Part shown: positions 32,581-44,844 of the stretch, piece after piece
Position numbering within the stretch: the stretch's first letter is position 1
Layout: the number at the start of each line of letters is the position of its first letter
Source of the DNA: Sarocladium kiliense
Lineage: Eukaryota > Ascomycota > Sordariomycetes > Hypocreales > Sarocladiaceae
DNA: 64,000 nt
Assembly (NCBI GenBank): GCA_030734395.1
Contig: JAUZTG010000033.1
Span: forward strand, 62,001 to 126,000
Direction of reading: 5' to 3'
Made by a program: the position numbers and the translations under genes
Notes under the pieces: generated by a model
Seen by the model: the letters and a program-made list of their open reading frames with translations, nothing else
Told to the model about the DNA's origin: nothing
Databases searched by the model: none

Positions 32581-33638
32581 GGGATGCACCAGACTCTGTC
32601 CGCGACCAGATTATGCGACAAGATCCTCGCTTCATGACTTTTCAGAATGCCTACCTCAATGAGAACGCCAACTTCGATATCCAAAATGCGTTTTTGGAAG
32701 AAGAAAAGGAAAGCCAGCTTTTTCGATTATTTGCACACGTCAGCCTTACGCGCGATCCCCGCGCCACTGCAGATATGGTACCAGATGAAGTCTGGGCCAA
32801 CTTGCCTCCAGACCCAGAGATTACTGAGCTTGAGGAGCAGCGAGCACAACTAAAATCAGGCAATTACCGCATCGAGGGCTGTGAAAATGAAGCACAGATC
32901 CGGCATATCTCCAATAAGATTCGCACAAAGCGAGCGCAGCTCGACAAGCAGGTCATCAAAGAATACCGCGAAGACTACTTCTACAACCGCCCCACCTGGG
33001 ATATCGAGCGCCAGGCAAAGGGTGGGGAGGAGGAGGAGGAGTACATCGAGCCTGAAATTGATGTACATATTCCAGAGCGTGCCAGGTTGGCAAACATGCT
33101 CTGCCACCAGCCTGACAACTTGACAGACGATCAATTACTCGAGAAAAGGATCGAGGCCGTCCAACTTATGGTGGATCTATGTGACAAACGCGAAACTGTC
33201 AAGCGTCACCGTATCCAAAGACCGCGGGCGGAACCGCTTGTCAAATCCGAGTCGCGTAGGGCGGAAAGAGAGCGTCAGACCAGCCTCGATCAATTCCCAC
33301 TGCTCATGAAGGCGGAGCAATGCCCAGATTGTATCGGCGACGAGCGACTGTCGTTCGAAGAGCGTACTTTTCGATACGCCCGCTCAACAGTCAGAAACGA
33401 TCACTTTGACGACCGGCATCTCGTTGAGCGTGAGCGTGCCCAACAATGTGGGGATAGAATGGTTTGCACACATCCTGCTTGCAGAGCTCTGAACCAAGGT
33501 CAACACGTTGAGTTCCACGATATGAATCACTTTCGGGCCCATGTTCAAAGGGTTCACCATATCACTTTACGGTCGTCGGATCAAGTGCAGCAGAGGAGAC
33601 TGCGCAAACTTAGGCGCCGCAAAATGGCCCAGGAATGA
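32581..33638 (+). pseudogene. DUF3435 (Starship captain family) protein, C-terminal half only
   Basis: After an acceptor (ATTTTCATTGCAG) the frame runs 352 codons: DAPDSVRDQIMRQDPRFMTF, NAFLEEEKESQLFRLFAHVS, DPRATADMVPDEVW, YFYNRPTWDIERQ, LCHQPDNLTDDQLLE. This is the conserved post-catalytic region of DUF3435/FluG-type proteins, which include the tyrosine-recombinase captains of Starships. Two zinc-finger-like units follow (CPDC...H-x4-H, and CTHPAC...H-x4-H), then a basic tail. The upstream tyrosine-recombinase core with R-H-R-Y is absent; the sequence left of the intron belongs to the duplicated segment. No internal stops occur, so the truncation, rather than decay, inactivated it. Confidence 0.65.
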
Positions 33639-33868
33639 TTGTCTGATAAGTTGGAGTGAAACTCAGCGGAGTAGAGTGGGGGAGGGCTCAGGATCAGCAA
33701 CCACGAGCGCTGGGGAAAGGCCACACGATCCTTGCAGGTTCTTGTAATCCAGCGTGCTCAGTAAAGACCGGTGGCCCATAATGAAGATAGCATCTCAACA
33801 TCGACATCCGACATTGATTTAAAGTCCTGTACAAATATAAGCATAAGAGGTGTCTGAGTCTTAGCCAG

Positions 33869-34179
33869 TGTGCGTTAATTACGGACAACGCAGCGCAAGG
33901 CTCGCCGAAGCGACTTGAGCTCCGCCACCCAACCATTCTAGAAGATGGGCCACGATCTCCTGGTACTCTGCGGCTCGTTCACATGATGCTTCTGTCTTGG
34001 GCCGGCAACCCTGTCAATACTACTGATGGTGCCCAACCTCGGTTCGTGACGTACCAACAAGACCTAGCCGACCTGCTGGGAGCCATACTTCGACTAGGTG
34101 TGACCCACGGAGATGTCCGGGAGCCAAACGTATTGTGGTGCAGCGAAACGAATGGACTCATGCTCATTGACCAAACGAT
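33869..34179 (+). pseudogene. kinase/APH-like fragment fused to TPR fragment
   Basis: An uninterrupted frame reads CALITDNAAQGSPKRLELRH, then LRLVHMMLLSWAGNPV, GVTHGDVREPNVLW and NGLMLID. This is the same kinase type as at 30133 (FMFLSWAGRS, VLHSDAEPRNIL, MAVDLERA). It breaks off right after the metal-binding LID, and TPR sequence in another frame follows at about 34180. Confidence 0.5.
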
Positions 34180-34778
34180 TTGGGCGCAAGCATCCGGAAA
34201 CGCTCAAATCCATGAGTAACCTTGCCCTGGCTTACCTGGAGGCTGGCAAGATCGACGCTGCGATGGAACTCTCAGGAAAGGTCCTCGAGCAGAGCCACTT
34301 AGGCGAGAAGCACCCTTCCACTCTCACGTGGATGGCTAATATTGCTGGAGGCTTTGCACAGATGGGGTCTTTCGAGGTTGCTGAGGAGCTCGGCCAGAAG
34401 GTCTTGAGTGCGAGTGCAGAGGTCCTAGGGGAAGATCATCCAGACACCATACTTTGCATGTCTAATCTAGCCATGACCTACCGTGGTCAGGCGAAGAAGA
34501 ACCAAAGCTCTCCGGGAATGGCAGCAGCCGCTGAAATGATGATTGAGGTGATACGGCGAGGTACCAGTCGACTAGGACCTGAGCATCTGACTGTGCTCAT
34601 TAGCACGTACAACTTGGCTTTGATTCGACTAGAAGAGGGCAAAAGAGAAATTGCGCAAGATGTGTGGGGTAGGATCGTGGGCAAAATGGAGAAGGGGTTG
34701 TGGCCGAGCCATGAGTGCACCGTCCGCTGCAAGCGATACTTAGCAATCATGGACGGAGCCAGCGAACCACGTGACTAG
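34180..34778 (+). pseudogene. NLR-type TPR fragment (last five repeats)
   Basis: GRKHPETLKSMSNLALAYLE through the final CTVRCKRYLAIMD parallels the C-terminal end of the TPR array at 28586 (GPKHPETLTCMGNLALSYLE to CTIRCKRYLAIMN). The fragment has no start codon of its own at its 5' edge. Confidence 0.6.
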
Positions 34779-35193
34779 CTGCCTCTTACACTATCTCGAC
34801 CAAGAAATGAAATATGCATATTGCCTTCTTATTGCGACACTGAGATCGCACTTACTAGCGACCCGCGCAACTGGCCCTCAGTATTACTTTTCGTTGCGTG
34901 ATCAACGAAGGTATGCAGCTCCTGTGACAGAGTTAATCGCCCTGTGGTGGATATTTTGGAACACTGGCTGGCTTCTAATGGCAAGCCACAATTTTGAGCT
35001 AGCTCAAAACTCTCAGCCCAGCATATGGGCAGACTCGCGCGCGTCGCGGCAGGGTGGTTGATATAAATGCCTGCGGGGCATCTGTACGAGGGCATCTAGT
35101 CACCAATGGAGATTCTGAACAATGGCGATCTCAGACTTGAGCATTAATAGTTCTATTTTTTCCATCATCTTCTACACGTCTCTCTATGTGATC
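34779..35193. other. intergenic, nothing recognised
   Basis: No frame with a domain; it separates the TPR fragment from the convergent deaminase gene. Confidence 0.4.
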
Positions 35194-37184
35194 TCAACCA
35201 TTGCTTGTCCCTTCCCGCTCTTCTATCTCCGTAACGTACAGCTGACCATCAACTCTCATCAAGACTGACTTGCACCTGGTGCCACAATCTACATCCTGTC
35301 CTGGCCTCAAGTCTGCCTCGATATCATGGACACGCCCATTCAACCCTCTATTCACGACTTCTTTGTCGGATATTTGACGAACCCGTACTCGAACTTTTCT
35401 CTGCTGGCCCTCTTCGCCTGCACTGCCTCCACGCTCAACAAATACCTGGAGCTTATCGCAGGACCGAGCACACACGGTAGCACCAGGCGATGCACTCCTC
35501 CATTCTGCCGACTCAGGTGGCATCTCAGTTTGTTCGGGAGGACACTCAGGCGTATGGCTCGCGACCACGTTCATGGCCCCATTGAGAGTCGTGGTCTGTT
35601 GCGCAGGCTCATACTCGCCGTTCAACCTCGGGCTTGCCTGTGGTGTACTCGATCCGGCTGCTCTAATAGTCGTTTCACTCCCGTCAGATTCATGGCCCAC
35701 TGCATCCTGATCCTCATCCACTTCCTCCAGCACAGTCAACACGCTATCAACAGTAGCTCTATCAAGCGTCACGCTGCTCTCACAGTCCGCTGGCTCACAC
35801 TTGGGGACTTTATGCGGTCCCAGCTGCCTCGTAAAACAGCCACGCAGCAGCATTTCCAGCTTTGTTGCAAAAATATTGTGTGTACCTTCCAAGGCTGTCG
35901 ACGGAAGACGCCATCCCGGGTATAGCCTCCCATGAGATCGAGGCTTGACGTACTTCCCCGTCCAGGCCAAAAACGCACCACAGAGGAAACAAGCATTCTT
36001 GCAAGACTCGATAACGCGTGGCCGAGGTTCAATGGCATGTTGCTCCATGTACCAGTACAGTTGCACTTCAGCATGGATCTTTGCACTGCTGTTTTTGGCT
36101 GAAGATAGGCTCCTTTTGAATGTTGTGCGAGAATCGAAACTCCATGAACCTGTCCTTTTGCGAAGTCTCGTTTCCTGATCTGAAGTCATACCCAGACGGT
36201 CCGCGACCATCTTCTGTGTCGTGTCAAGAGGCCGGGGGACATGTCGACGGCTCGCTGCATCCAGAGTTATGCACATCGTCTCGATACGCTGAAAATTGGT
36301 TATTCGCCTTGACAAACGAACCAATCGCTCCGCACATGTACCGTAACGACCGATCTTGCGTATCTTGTTGAGAATACCGGCAGCTGTCTGTCGGCTGAAG
36401 TTTGCCCTATCCACAGCTAGCAAGGCCTCGTCTCTCAAGACAACAGCTGTCATTGGTGCATCAGCCATCACTTTGCAAGACCCGATCAAGTCCTGAATCG
36501 CATTATCCAATATGAGAGTAGACTTGTGGAGTTTGATTGCTTCATCATCAACGGTCTCCAGCCTGGAGTGCAACTGCCTGGCGCGTTTGCGAAACGTCTT
36601 TGTTCCATTGACGTCTTTTACCTGTTGAACGAGGTCGATGACTTGTGAGATTCGATTTGAAAAGGGTATTCCAGAACTTGTCTTGGTTCTTTCAACTATT
36701 CTCGTTCTGCACATTCGAACAATTTGAGCAAGCACCTTTTCCTCAAGATCCACTCGCGAGGCTAAGATCTTGTAAGTCAGACGTTGCCCTTGAATAGGAA
36801 CGAAAGAGTGCCAAACTCACTCATTGATGCTCTTCTCATCAAGTTTCCCAGCTCATCAAACCCTCGTTTGACTTGTCCTAAGTATACTGCATCCGGTCCC
36901 TTCGGCGTCGAATTCGCTGCCACGAGAATGCGCAAAGAGCCACCTGCTAGCTCCTGGACAGCGACGGCTGTGATATTGGAAATGTCGTCTTCTATGCTAG
37001 AGAGAAACGCCATGTCCGACACAAACTCTTTTTCTTGCTCCAAAGTAAGCTCGTGGCCACTGTGCAAGTCGCCCCTCTGGAATGATGTGTCTGACGGTGG
37101 AGGAGCAGATGGGACATCGCCGAGAATATGCAGTAAGGCAATGTCCTCGGCGATTCTCAGCTGTATATCTGGATCAATTGACAT
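35194..37184 (-). CDS. OTT_1508-like nucleic-acid/nucleotide deaminase family protein, 2 exons
   Basis: Exon 1 37184-36821 and exon 2 36761-35194 join in phase across a 59-nt intron (GTGAGT..GATCTTAG) into 643 residues. Residues 1-345 are helical with no named domain. The deaminase core follows: SAKIHAEVQLYWYMEQHA with H351-A-E353, then ESCKNACFLCGAFL with C375, C379 and C382, and RSHGRLYPGWRLP. HAE plus the Cys pair are the zinc ligands and catalytic Glu of the deaminase superfamily. The HG-x-LYPGW-x-LP tail is typical of OTT_1508-like members, a family expanded in fungi and related to bacterial effector deaminases. The C-terminal 200 residues are disordered and end in a short conserved-looking domain. 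All catalytic residues are present. Substrate (DNA, RNA or free nucleotide) unknown; no signal peptide seen. Confidence 0.75.
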
Positions 37185-38407
37185 GACCTAAAGCCTCAGA
37201 ATGGGAAGGACATCAACAAGAAGGAACAAAACCAGGCCGCCATTAAAAGTCACAGTTACGGTGCAGAGTAGTCGCCCTCAGCAATGACCTCCCCTCTCCC
37301 CCTCTTCCCCTCTACCAAAAGCCAATTCAACACTGCGCTCTCCCCACGGACACCTGCATTATCACACCATATTTCTGCTGCATTCCGGCGAGAAACCCAG
37401 CGCGGATCGTTCGAGCCCAGCTCGCCTGCATCCTGCGGGAGGCCGACCATTGCGTTGGGCATCCAGCGCCTGTAGCCAATAGCAACGGCCATCATCGGCC
37501 CGCCTCCTGCAGGTCGCCACAGCCTGGCGGCAAGAGAGGTTGCCTGGCATTTGAAGGCAGCTGAGGCATTCTTCTATCTTCATCTTCAACTAGAAACCAG
37601 CAGAGGAAAATGATCGAGAATAGTGCTATTCGGAAAAGACAGGATGTAGCTCATATGGACGTTTCTAATGTCATGGCGCTCATGATCTCATCAAGTTCAT
37701 CAAGAAGAAAGAAAGAAATGAAAGGGAGATGGACAGCGATGGTCTTTCTCTCTCTCAAACAGCCCCAGGATCTTCGTCCAACCGTCTACTCCAAAACATG
37801 CCATTCGCGGGCGACGTTGGCATACGTATGCGCGATGCCGCCCGGGTTCGTTGGTCCTAGTGCTTTCGCGTCCCTGACCATCTTAAGCGTTATCTTATTA
37901 GCCTCGAGCCCCTCTTTAGCTATATTATTAGCTCTCCGCGCAGCAAGTCCACAAGTAGGTTTGAATCTCCCTAAAACTGGCACAGTAGCATGAGACAGCA
38001 AGCCGACTGGTCAGCCAGCCTTAGAAACTCATTCCTATCCCGGTTGTGGTTCGTTGATGGTAATTCATGTCATCGTTTCTCTCATAAGAGGTACATTAGA
38101 AGAAACGGAGTGCCGGATCGGTCAGCCATTAAGTGGGCAGGTCAAACGGTTCAGTTCAGCGGAAGTCTAGCGCTAATACCTCATTATTATGATAAGATGG
38201 CTTAAAGTGGCTGACATGTGGCTCGTGCACAGTCCAGATCTGCGTGGCTCAGCACTTTGTGGCGCTATTGTCAATAATTGCCATAAATCTCCATGAATGC
38301 AGCCATCCACTTGTGGCCGCTCTATCCCTGGATTCAAAAAGCAGCCTTGGATTGCGAAGTACCGAAATGAGACATCTGATTCCGCTAGGATATGCTCCCT
38401 ACCCATT
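37185..38407. other. mostly non-coding; contains the 16.4-kb relic copy at 37786-38001
   Basis: On the minus strand NNIAKEGLEANKITLKM and then LGPTNPGGIAHTYANVA can be read between 38001 and 37786, parallel to the 16400-16600 relic. The rest shows no gene. Confidence 0.35.
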
Positions 38408-38554
38408 TGCTAAGCAGCAGTCCTGAGACTTGCCTTGATGGGTGTGACGGCCGCATGACCTGGGATTTGATGGCTATCACGTACTCGAGAAGCTCGACTG
38501 CCTCTTGCACTTGCCCATTGGTTTCGTACGCTCCGGCGAGTTCGTGTTGGGATG
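38408..38554 (-). pseudogene. NLR-type TPR repeat relic
   Basis: The minus frame reads ASQHELAGAYETNGQVQEAV, then ELLEYVIAIK and HPSRQVS. This is one tetratricopeptide unit of the (L)ASQHELA-x-AY-x2-NGQV-x-EAVELLEHVVAI class, common in fungal NB-ARC-TPR proteins. Neighbouring repeats are not readable. It lies between the deaminase gene and the NLR gene. Confidence 0.55.
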
Positions 38555-39348
38555 CCAGTCGTGAAGAGTGACTCCCGGCCAGCGTCGTCTCCCCAACATT
38601 GGCGTGCTAGAGAAGCTTCCCGTTGGACCAATAAGTTCCTACAGGGCTTGGCTTTCCATAACTTTATGTACACTGCAATCGAACCAATGATGGTATTTTG
38701 TTTTCAAGCCTCTGTGGTAGCCTGCCTGCGAGTGCATGCGTTTCTAACCTCAAGTAACATGAGTCCGTCACGATGTCGAACAATATTAACTCCAGGAATG
38801 CAAGATTGCCTTGCGCATTTATACATTCGAATTGATAGATCGCCGAACAAGGCTAGCCGAGACAAGCCGACTACTCTCTTACGGGGCGGGATTCAGGAGC
38901 GCACTGTGCTCACTGTTCGTCTGGTGTACCTGACGTCCATGACGCCAGCCCCGTACCAAGGACCAAGCCGACGGCTCAAGCCGCCCCTACAGTGGACCTG
39001 CTACGATACTGCCGGCAACTTTGCTCATGAGTGACAAGCTAGGGACATCGTATGGGCTATCATAGGCGATGATGTTGGTCATTAAATGCAGATGTGCGAG
39101 CCTGTCCCTGGCGTAGGTGATGTCCAGGTCCTTGGCGATCGATGCTATTGGTCTTGCAAGCGCCCTGCAGTTGCCCCCTCAGGTCTTGCGCTGGCCCAAC
39201 GAGATTTTCACCCCGCGATGCTGCCGCTCCTAAAGCTACCACACGCAATGGTGTGCCCCAAACCCAGGTCCTCGTTGCGAACAGAATCGATTTCGCTGAT
39301 GTCGTCATACCGCGTACCGAGATACTGAATGCCCTATTCTTTGCGAAC

Positions 39349-42300
39349 ATGGCACATCGCTTGATTGAGAAGGTTAAAGTGAAATGGGGACGGCGCGAGC
39401 GAGCCACTTCCCGTAGGGCTGTCCCAGCTCCTTCGTCACCATCACCTTCGCCAACAGGCGCTCTGTCTGTGGCTCTACAAACCGCGCGCTCTACACCTCA
39501 GTCGACCCGTTCTGCGGGAGCCTCCACAGATTCTGAGACTGGTGCGCGACTTTGGAATGATGCATACGATATGGCGAAGTCAAGCGAACCGAAGCTGGTC
39601 GAAGTATACGAACAAATCCTGTCGAGTATACTTGATGAAACCGAACCGAGATCTGCAACCGGCGAAGTGAACATGATAGGAGGAGATAGGGAGACACGAT
39701 CTCGCCAAATGCAGCAGGTGGTCAGAAGAGGACTGGATCGGATGCAAAGGCAAGCGTCTGTCAAGCAAAACATTGGTGAGGGCTTGCAAGTATGGCAAGC
39801 CGTGAGGGGGACTGTTGATAAGTTAGTCCAAATGGCACCTGAAGGCGCCATCGCTTGGGCTGGCGTTTGCCTTGGACTAGAGGTGCGTATTATCAGCTTC
39901 CCTCGAAAAGAGTGCTGAGAAGTATCCAGTTGACATGTCTAGATACTGTCTAATCCCATTACTGAGGCACGCGATAATCGCAACGGCATTGCCTACGTCC
40001 TGTCACGAATGGAATGGTATTGGAGTTTAGTGTCTTTGCTGCTCGAGGAGAACACGAATGCACAGTCTACGACAGGCCTGCGAGAACTGCTAAGAGAAAA
40101 TATAACGCAACTCTACCAGAAGCTGCTGCTATATCAGATGCAGAGCGTCCGTCTATACTACCGGATGTGGGTCGTCAGCATCGCAAGGGACCTGCTCAAA
40201 GTCGACGACTGGGCCGGCCAGCTCAGCGACATCAAGGATGCCGAATCGGCTGTGCAACGGGATATGGAGCAGTACAATACGGAAGAAAGGAGGACACGAC
40301 TACACGAACTCAGCGATGTGGCAAACACGATGCAAAAGAGTCTTCAGGGCATCTACTCGGTCATTCAGGACCAAGCAGAGCAGCAAGAGAAGTGGCGCAA
40401 AGACGACAAATATGACCAGATCATGAAGGATCTGCATGAGACTGATCCCCGCGACGACAAGACACGCATCCAGGATGCGAAGGGAGGCTTGCTCAGGGAC
40501 TCATACTGTTGGATTCTTGAACACGGTGACTTTCGGAAGTGGCGTAGTGATCCGCGAAGTCAGCTTCTATGGATCAAAGGCGACCCTGGGAAGGGCAAAA
40601 CAATGCTTCTATGCGGTATCATTGACGAGCTGGAGAAGCAAACCGACAACTGCCTGTCCTACTTCTTCTGCCAGGCAACAGATTCGAGGCTGAATAACGC
40701 GACGGCTGTGTTGCGCGGTCTCATTTATTTACTTGTAGACCGGAAGCCATCGCTCGTTTCTTACATTCGAGAGAAGTACGACCATGCGGGTAAGCAAGCT
40801 TTCGAGGACGCAAATGCGTGGGAAGTCCTGTCGAAAATTCTTGCGTCGATCATCAATGATCCGAGATTACATGGCGCGATCATAGTCATCGATGCTCTGG
40901 ATGAGTGCCAGTCGAACCGCCATCAGCTGCTTGACTTCATCAAGAGACCTTCTCGAGTCAAGTGGGCTGTTTCCAGTCGCAATTGGCAGGATATTGAGGA
41001 GGGTCTTGGCTCTACAAAGGAAAAGGTCTGCCTTTCGCTCGAGCTGAACCAAGATTCAATCTCAGAGGCCGTGCAAACTTACATTGACCACAAGGTTGAT
41101 GAGCTTGCACAGCTCAAGATGTACGACGAGTCAACAAAAGGTCATGTCAGAGCTCATCTATCCGCCAATGCTAACGGCACCTTTCTCTGGGTAGCCTTAG
41201 TCTGCCATGAACTTGCAGATCCCACGATCACCCGAAAACGACATACGCTCACTCAATTGAGGAAGTTCCCATCGGGGCTTGGGCCTCTTTATACGCAAAT
41301 GTTGAAGCAGATCTTTGAATCAAAGGATCTAAAAGAGTGTAAGGAGATACTCGCTATCGCTTCGGTAATTCACCGACCAATCACACTGGAAGAGTTGAAG
41401 GTTCTTGCCGAGTCTATAGAGCAAGACGACTACGATGACCTGCCACAAATTATCAAAGCCTGTGGCTCTTTCCTGACTCTTCGACAAGGCGTGATGTACT
41501 TTGTGCACCAGTCAGCCAAGGACTTTCTCCTGGAAAAGGCATCCCAGGAAATTCTACCAGCTGGCGCAACGCAAAAGCACCATGCAATTTTCTCGAAATC
41601 TCAAATAGCACTCTCGAAGGTTCTGAAGCGTAATATGTGCGAACTGGGTGGCCCTGGAGTTCCTGCCGATCAGGTCTCGCCACAGGATCTTGGTGCATTA
41701 GCCTCACTCCATTATGCTTGTGTTTTCTGGGTTGATCATCTCCACGACTCAGGTCCTACAGCCATCAGAGATGCTCTACAGGATAACGGCGATGTGCATA
41801 CATTTATCCGCGACAAGTATTTATACTGGCTTGAATGTCTCAGTCTATTGCGCAGCGTTCCAGAAGGGATAAAGGCTGTACACAAACTCGAGGCTTTAAC
41901 GGTGAGTTGCTTTGCGGCAATGGTGGTAGTGACCTGACAATGAATTAGAGAAATTCGGCAGGCAAGCATTTAATTGAACTGGTCCACGATGCTCGCCGTT
42001 TTATCCTGCATCACAAGACGTCAATCGAGATTGCACCATTGCAGGCCTATGCTTCAGGGCTCGTGTTCAGCCCTGAGCAGAGTTGCATAAGAATGCTTTT
42101 CGATCATGAGAAACCGGATTGGATCATCTTCACACCTCAAATGGAAACAGGTTGGAACGCGTGTTTGCAGACACTGGAGGGCCACAGGTCGGGGGTGGCC
42201 TCCGTGGTGTTCTCAGCGGATGGCCAGCATCTAGCATCGGGCTCCCATGACAAGACAGTCAAGATCTGGGATTCAGCAACGGGCAAGCAGTTACAGACGC

Positions 42301-44003
42301 TGGAGGGCCACAGCTTGGGGGTCAGCTCAGTCGTGTTCTCAGCGGATGGCCAGCGTCTAGCATCGGGCTCCCATGACAAGACAGTCAAGATCTGGGATCC
42401 AGCAACTGGCAAGCACTTACGAACACTAGAGGGCCACAGCTCAGGGGTGACCTCAGTAGTATTCTCAGCTGATAGCCAGCGTCTAGCATCGGGATCTTGG
42501 GACAACAAGATAAAGGTCTGGGATCCAGCAACGGGCAAACACTTACAGACACTAGACGGCTACGGCAGCGGGGTGACCTCAGTGGTGTTCTCAGCGGATG
42601 GCCAGCGTCTAGCATCAGGCTTTACTGATAACACGATCAAGATCTGGGATCTAGCAACGGGCAAACACTTCCAGACGCTGGAGGGCCACAACAAATGGGT
42701 GGTCTCAGTTGTGTTCTCGGCGGGTAGCCAGCGTCTAGCATCAGGCTCCCATGATAATACGGTCAAGATCTGGGATCCAGCCACGGGCAAACACTTACAG
42801 ACGCTGGAGGGACACAGCTTGGAGGTGACCTCAGTAATGTTCTCAGCGGATGGCCAGCGTCTAGCATCAGGCTCCCATGATAATACGGTCAAGATCTGGG
42901 ATCCAGCCACGGGCAAACACTTACAGACGCTGGAGGGCCACAGCTCGGGGGTGACCTCAGTGGTATTCTCGGCGGATGGCCAGCGTCTAGCATCAGGGTC
43001 TTATGATAACACGATCAAAATCTGGGATCCAGTAACGGACAAACACTTCCAGATGCTGGAGAGTCACAGGAGCTCTGTGAGCTCAGTGGTATTCTCAGCG
43101 GATGGCCAGCGTCTAGCATCAGGCTCCCATGACAGAACAGTCAAGATCTGGGATCCAGCCACGGGCAAACACTTACAGACGCTGGAGGGCCACAGCTCGG
43201 GGGTGACCTCAGTGGTATTCTCGGCGGATGGCCAGCGTCTAGCATCAGGGTCTTATGATAACACAGTTAAGATCTGGAATCCAGCAACTAGCGAACAATT
43301 ACAAACGCTGGAGGGCCACAGCTCGTCGGTAATCGCAGTAGTGTTCTCAGCGGATGGCCAGCGTCTAGCATCGGGCTCTGGTGATAGGACAGTCAAGATC
43401 TGGGATCCAGCAACTGGCAAGCACTTACGAACACTAGAGGGCCACAGCTCAGGGGTGACCTCAGTAGTATTCTCAGCTGATAGCCAGCGTCTAGCATCGG
43501 GCTCCCATGACAAGATGGTTAAGATCTGGGATCCAGCAACGGGCAAGCAGTTACAGACGCTGGAGGGCCACAGCTCGTCGGTAATCGCAGTAGTGTTCTC
43601 AGCGGATGGCCAGCGTCTAGCATCGGGCTCTGGTGATAGGACAGTCAAGATCTGGGATCCAGCAACTGGCAAGCACTTACAGACGCTGGATGTTGACAGA
43701 CCCTTGTCTCAGCTTTCATTCGACCCAATCAGTACTGTGCGTCTTTCTACCGAAGTTGGGCTCCTGAGTTTGAAAAGGCCGAACCTTGTGCCCAATACTA
43801 ACCTCCAGGCTGCGGGATACACTTCACCATCTGCAACACATAAAGCGTATGGTTTCAGCAGTGACGGAGCCTGGATCATGAAGGGTGAAGAGAGGTTGAT
43901 ATGGTTGCCTCCAGAATATCGCCCAGTGGAATCAGCTGTTGTAGGGTCAAACCTTGCCATTGGCTCTCATTCAGGGCGCATTCTCATACTGAAGTTCTCA
44001 TGA
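39349..44003 (+). CDS. NACHT NLR (STAND) with 12 high-identity WD40 repeats, 3 exons
   Basis: Exons 39349-39882, 39943-41901 and 41949-44003 join in phase 0 (introns 60 and 47 nt) to 1515 residues. Residues about 70-330 are the fungal NACHT N-terminal domain (WNDAYDMAKSSEPKLVEVY, ILSNPITEARDNRNGIAYVL). The NACHT domain has Walker A GDPGKGKT (about 391-398) and Walker B AIIVIDALDE (about 490-499). The sensor is twelve 42-residue WD40 repeats (residues about 905-1408), followed by a non-repetitive tail. Known role of this class: ligand-induced oligomerisation triggering programmed cell death or incompatibility, as in HET-E/HET-D. No effector such as HeLo is fused, so a partner may be encoded elsewhere. 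No lesions seen. Confidence 0.85.
42165..43676 (+). repeat. twelve 126-bp WD40-coding repeats
   Basis: Each unit encodes LQTLEGH-x3-V-x-SVVFSA, then DGQRLASGS-x-D-x-TVKIWDPATGKH. Units 10 and 12 are identical in protein sequence. Differences cluster at the residues after EGH, at the residue before V-x-V, and around SGS-(H/W/Y/F/G)-D-(K/N/R). These are the positions known to vary under selection in HET-type NLRs. Confidence 0.9.
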
Positions 44004-44844
44004 AATGAGTTCAGTGAAAAGGGCATTCTCTAGCGGAGTAAGTGCACCCTTGAAACAACTAGTCATTGAGGTGATCAGCACGGTCACATACTGGACAGAT
44101 AGATATGGGGTGGAGTTTGTAAACCTGCATAGGATTCCGAGGTTGTCAACAGCGATACCTCGCTTTTCGGGTACCCCAGACAAAAAGTGAGCACAGTGCG
44201 ACTTCGCTGTTACAAGTCAGCTAACATGGCCTGTAGGATGGGCCGTGGAGGCTACGAAGTCCCACCAGGCTCAGCCAAGCAGATGAGTCAGCAGAAGAAC
44301 GAAGCATGGATCGGAGGATGGGTCGGACAAAGGTCACGTGACCAACGCACCTTGGATCACCATGGGGAAGTGATCCAGTGGAAACAGTCAGTATATAAGG
44401 AACACTTTGCTAATTCGTTGGGCACTTGGGATAAATGTTGCATCTCAGGGCATCTACACATGCTAATGTGACGTGAACGCATTCGTGCAGTTCGACTTGG
44501 GGCCAGCCCTGTTCAGAATCCTTGTCATTACGACTTTGGGCCTTGAAAGGAACTCTGTTGAAGATACAATGTTCTAGCTGCTGGCACGGCATTGCATCGA
44601 TCCATGCTCCCGTACCCCACGTACAATCCTCGTGGGATCGAGGGAAAAGGGGAAAGAAGAGCACAAGGTAGAAGTCTCTGAAATTTCTGCTGAACAAGGA
44701 GAGGGTGCGTTGTTTGGCTGCAACCATGGGAGCATGATTATGCTCCGTACTTCTTTCTTTGTCCTGACCAAATGATGTTGTCTGTTCCTCGAAGTGTTTG
44801 TTTCTAAACATTGATAGACTTCAACCCAAATATCGACAAGAGAT
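44004..44844. other. intergenic, nothing recognised
   Basis: Short frames only, none with a domain. Confidence 0.4.
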
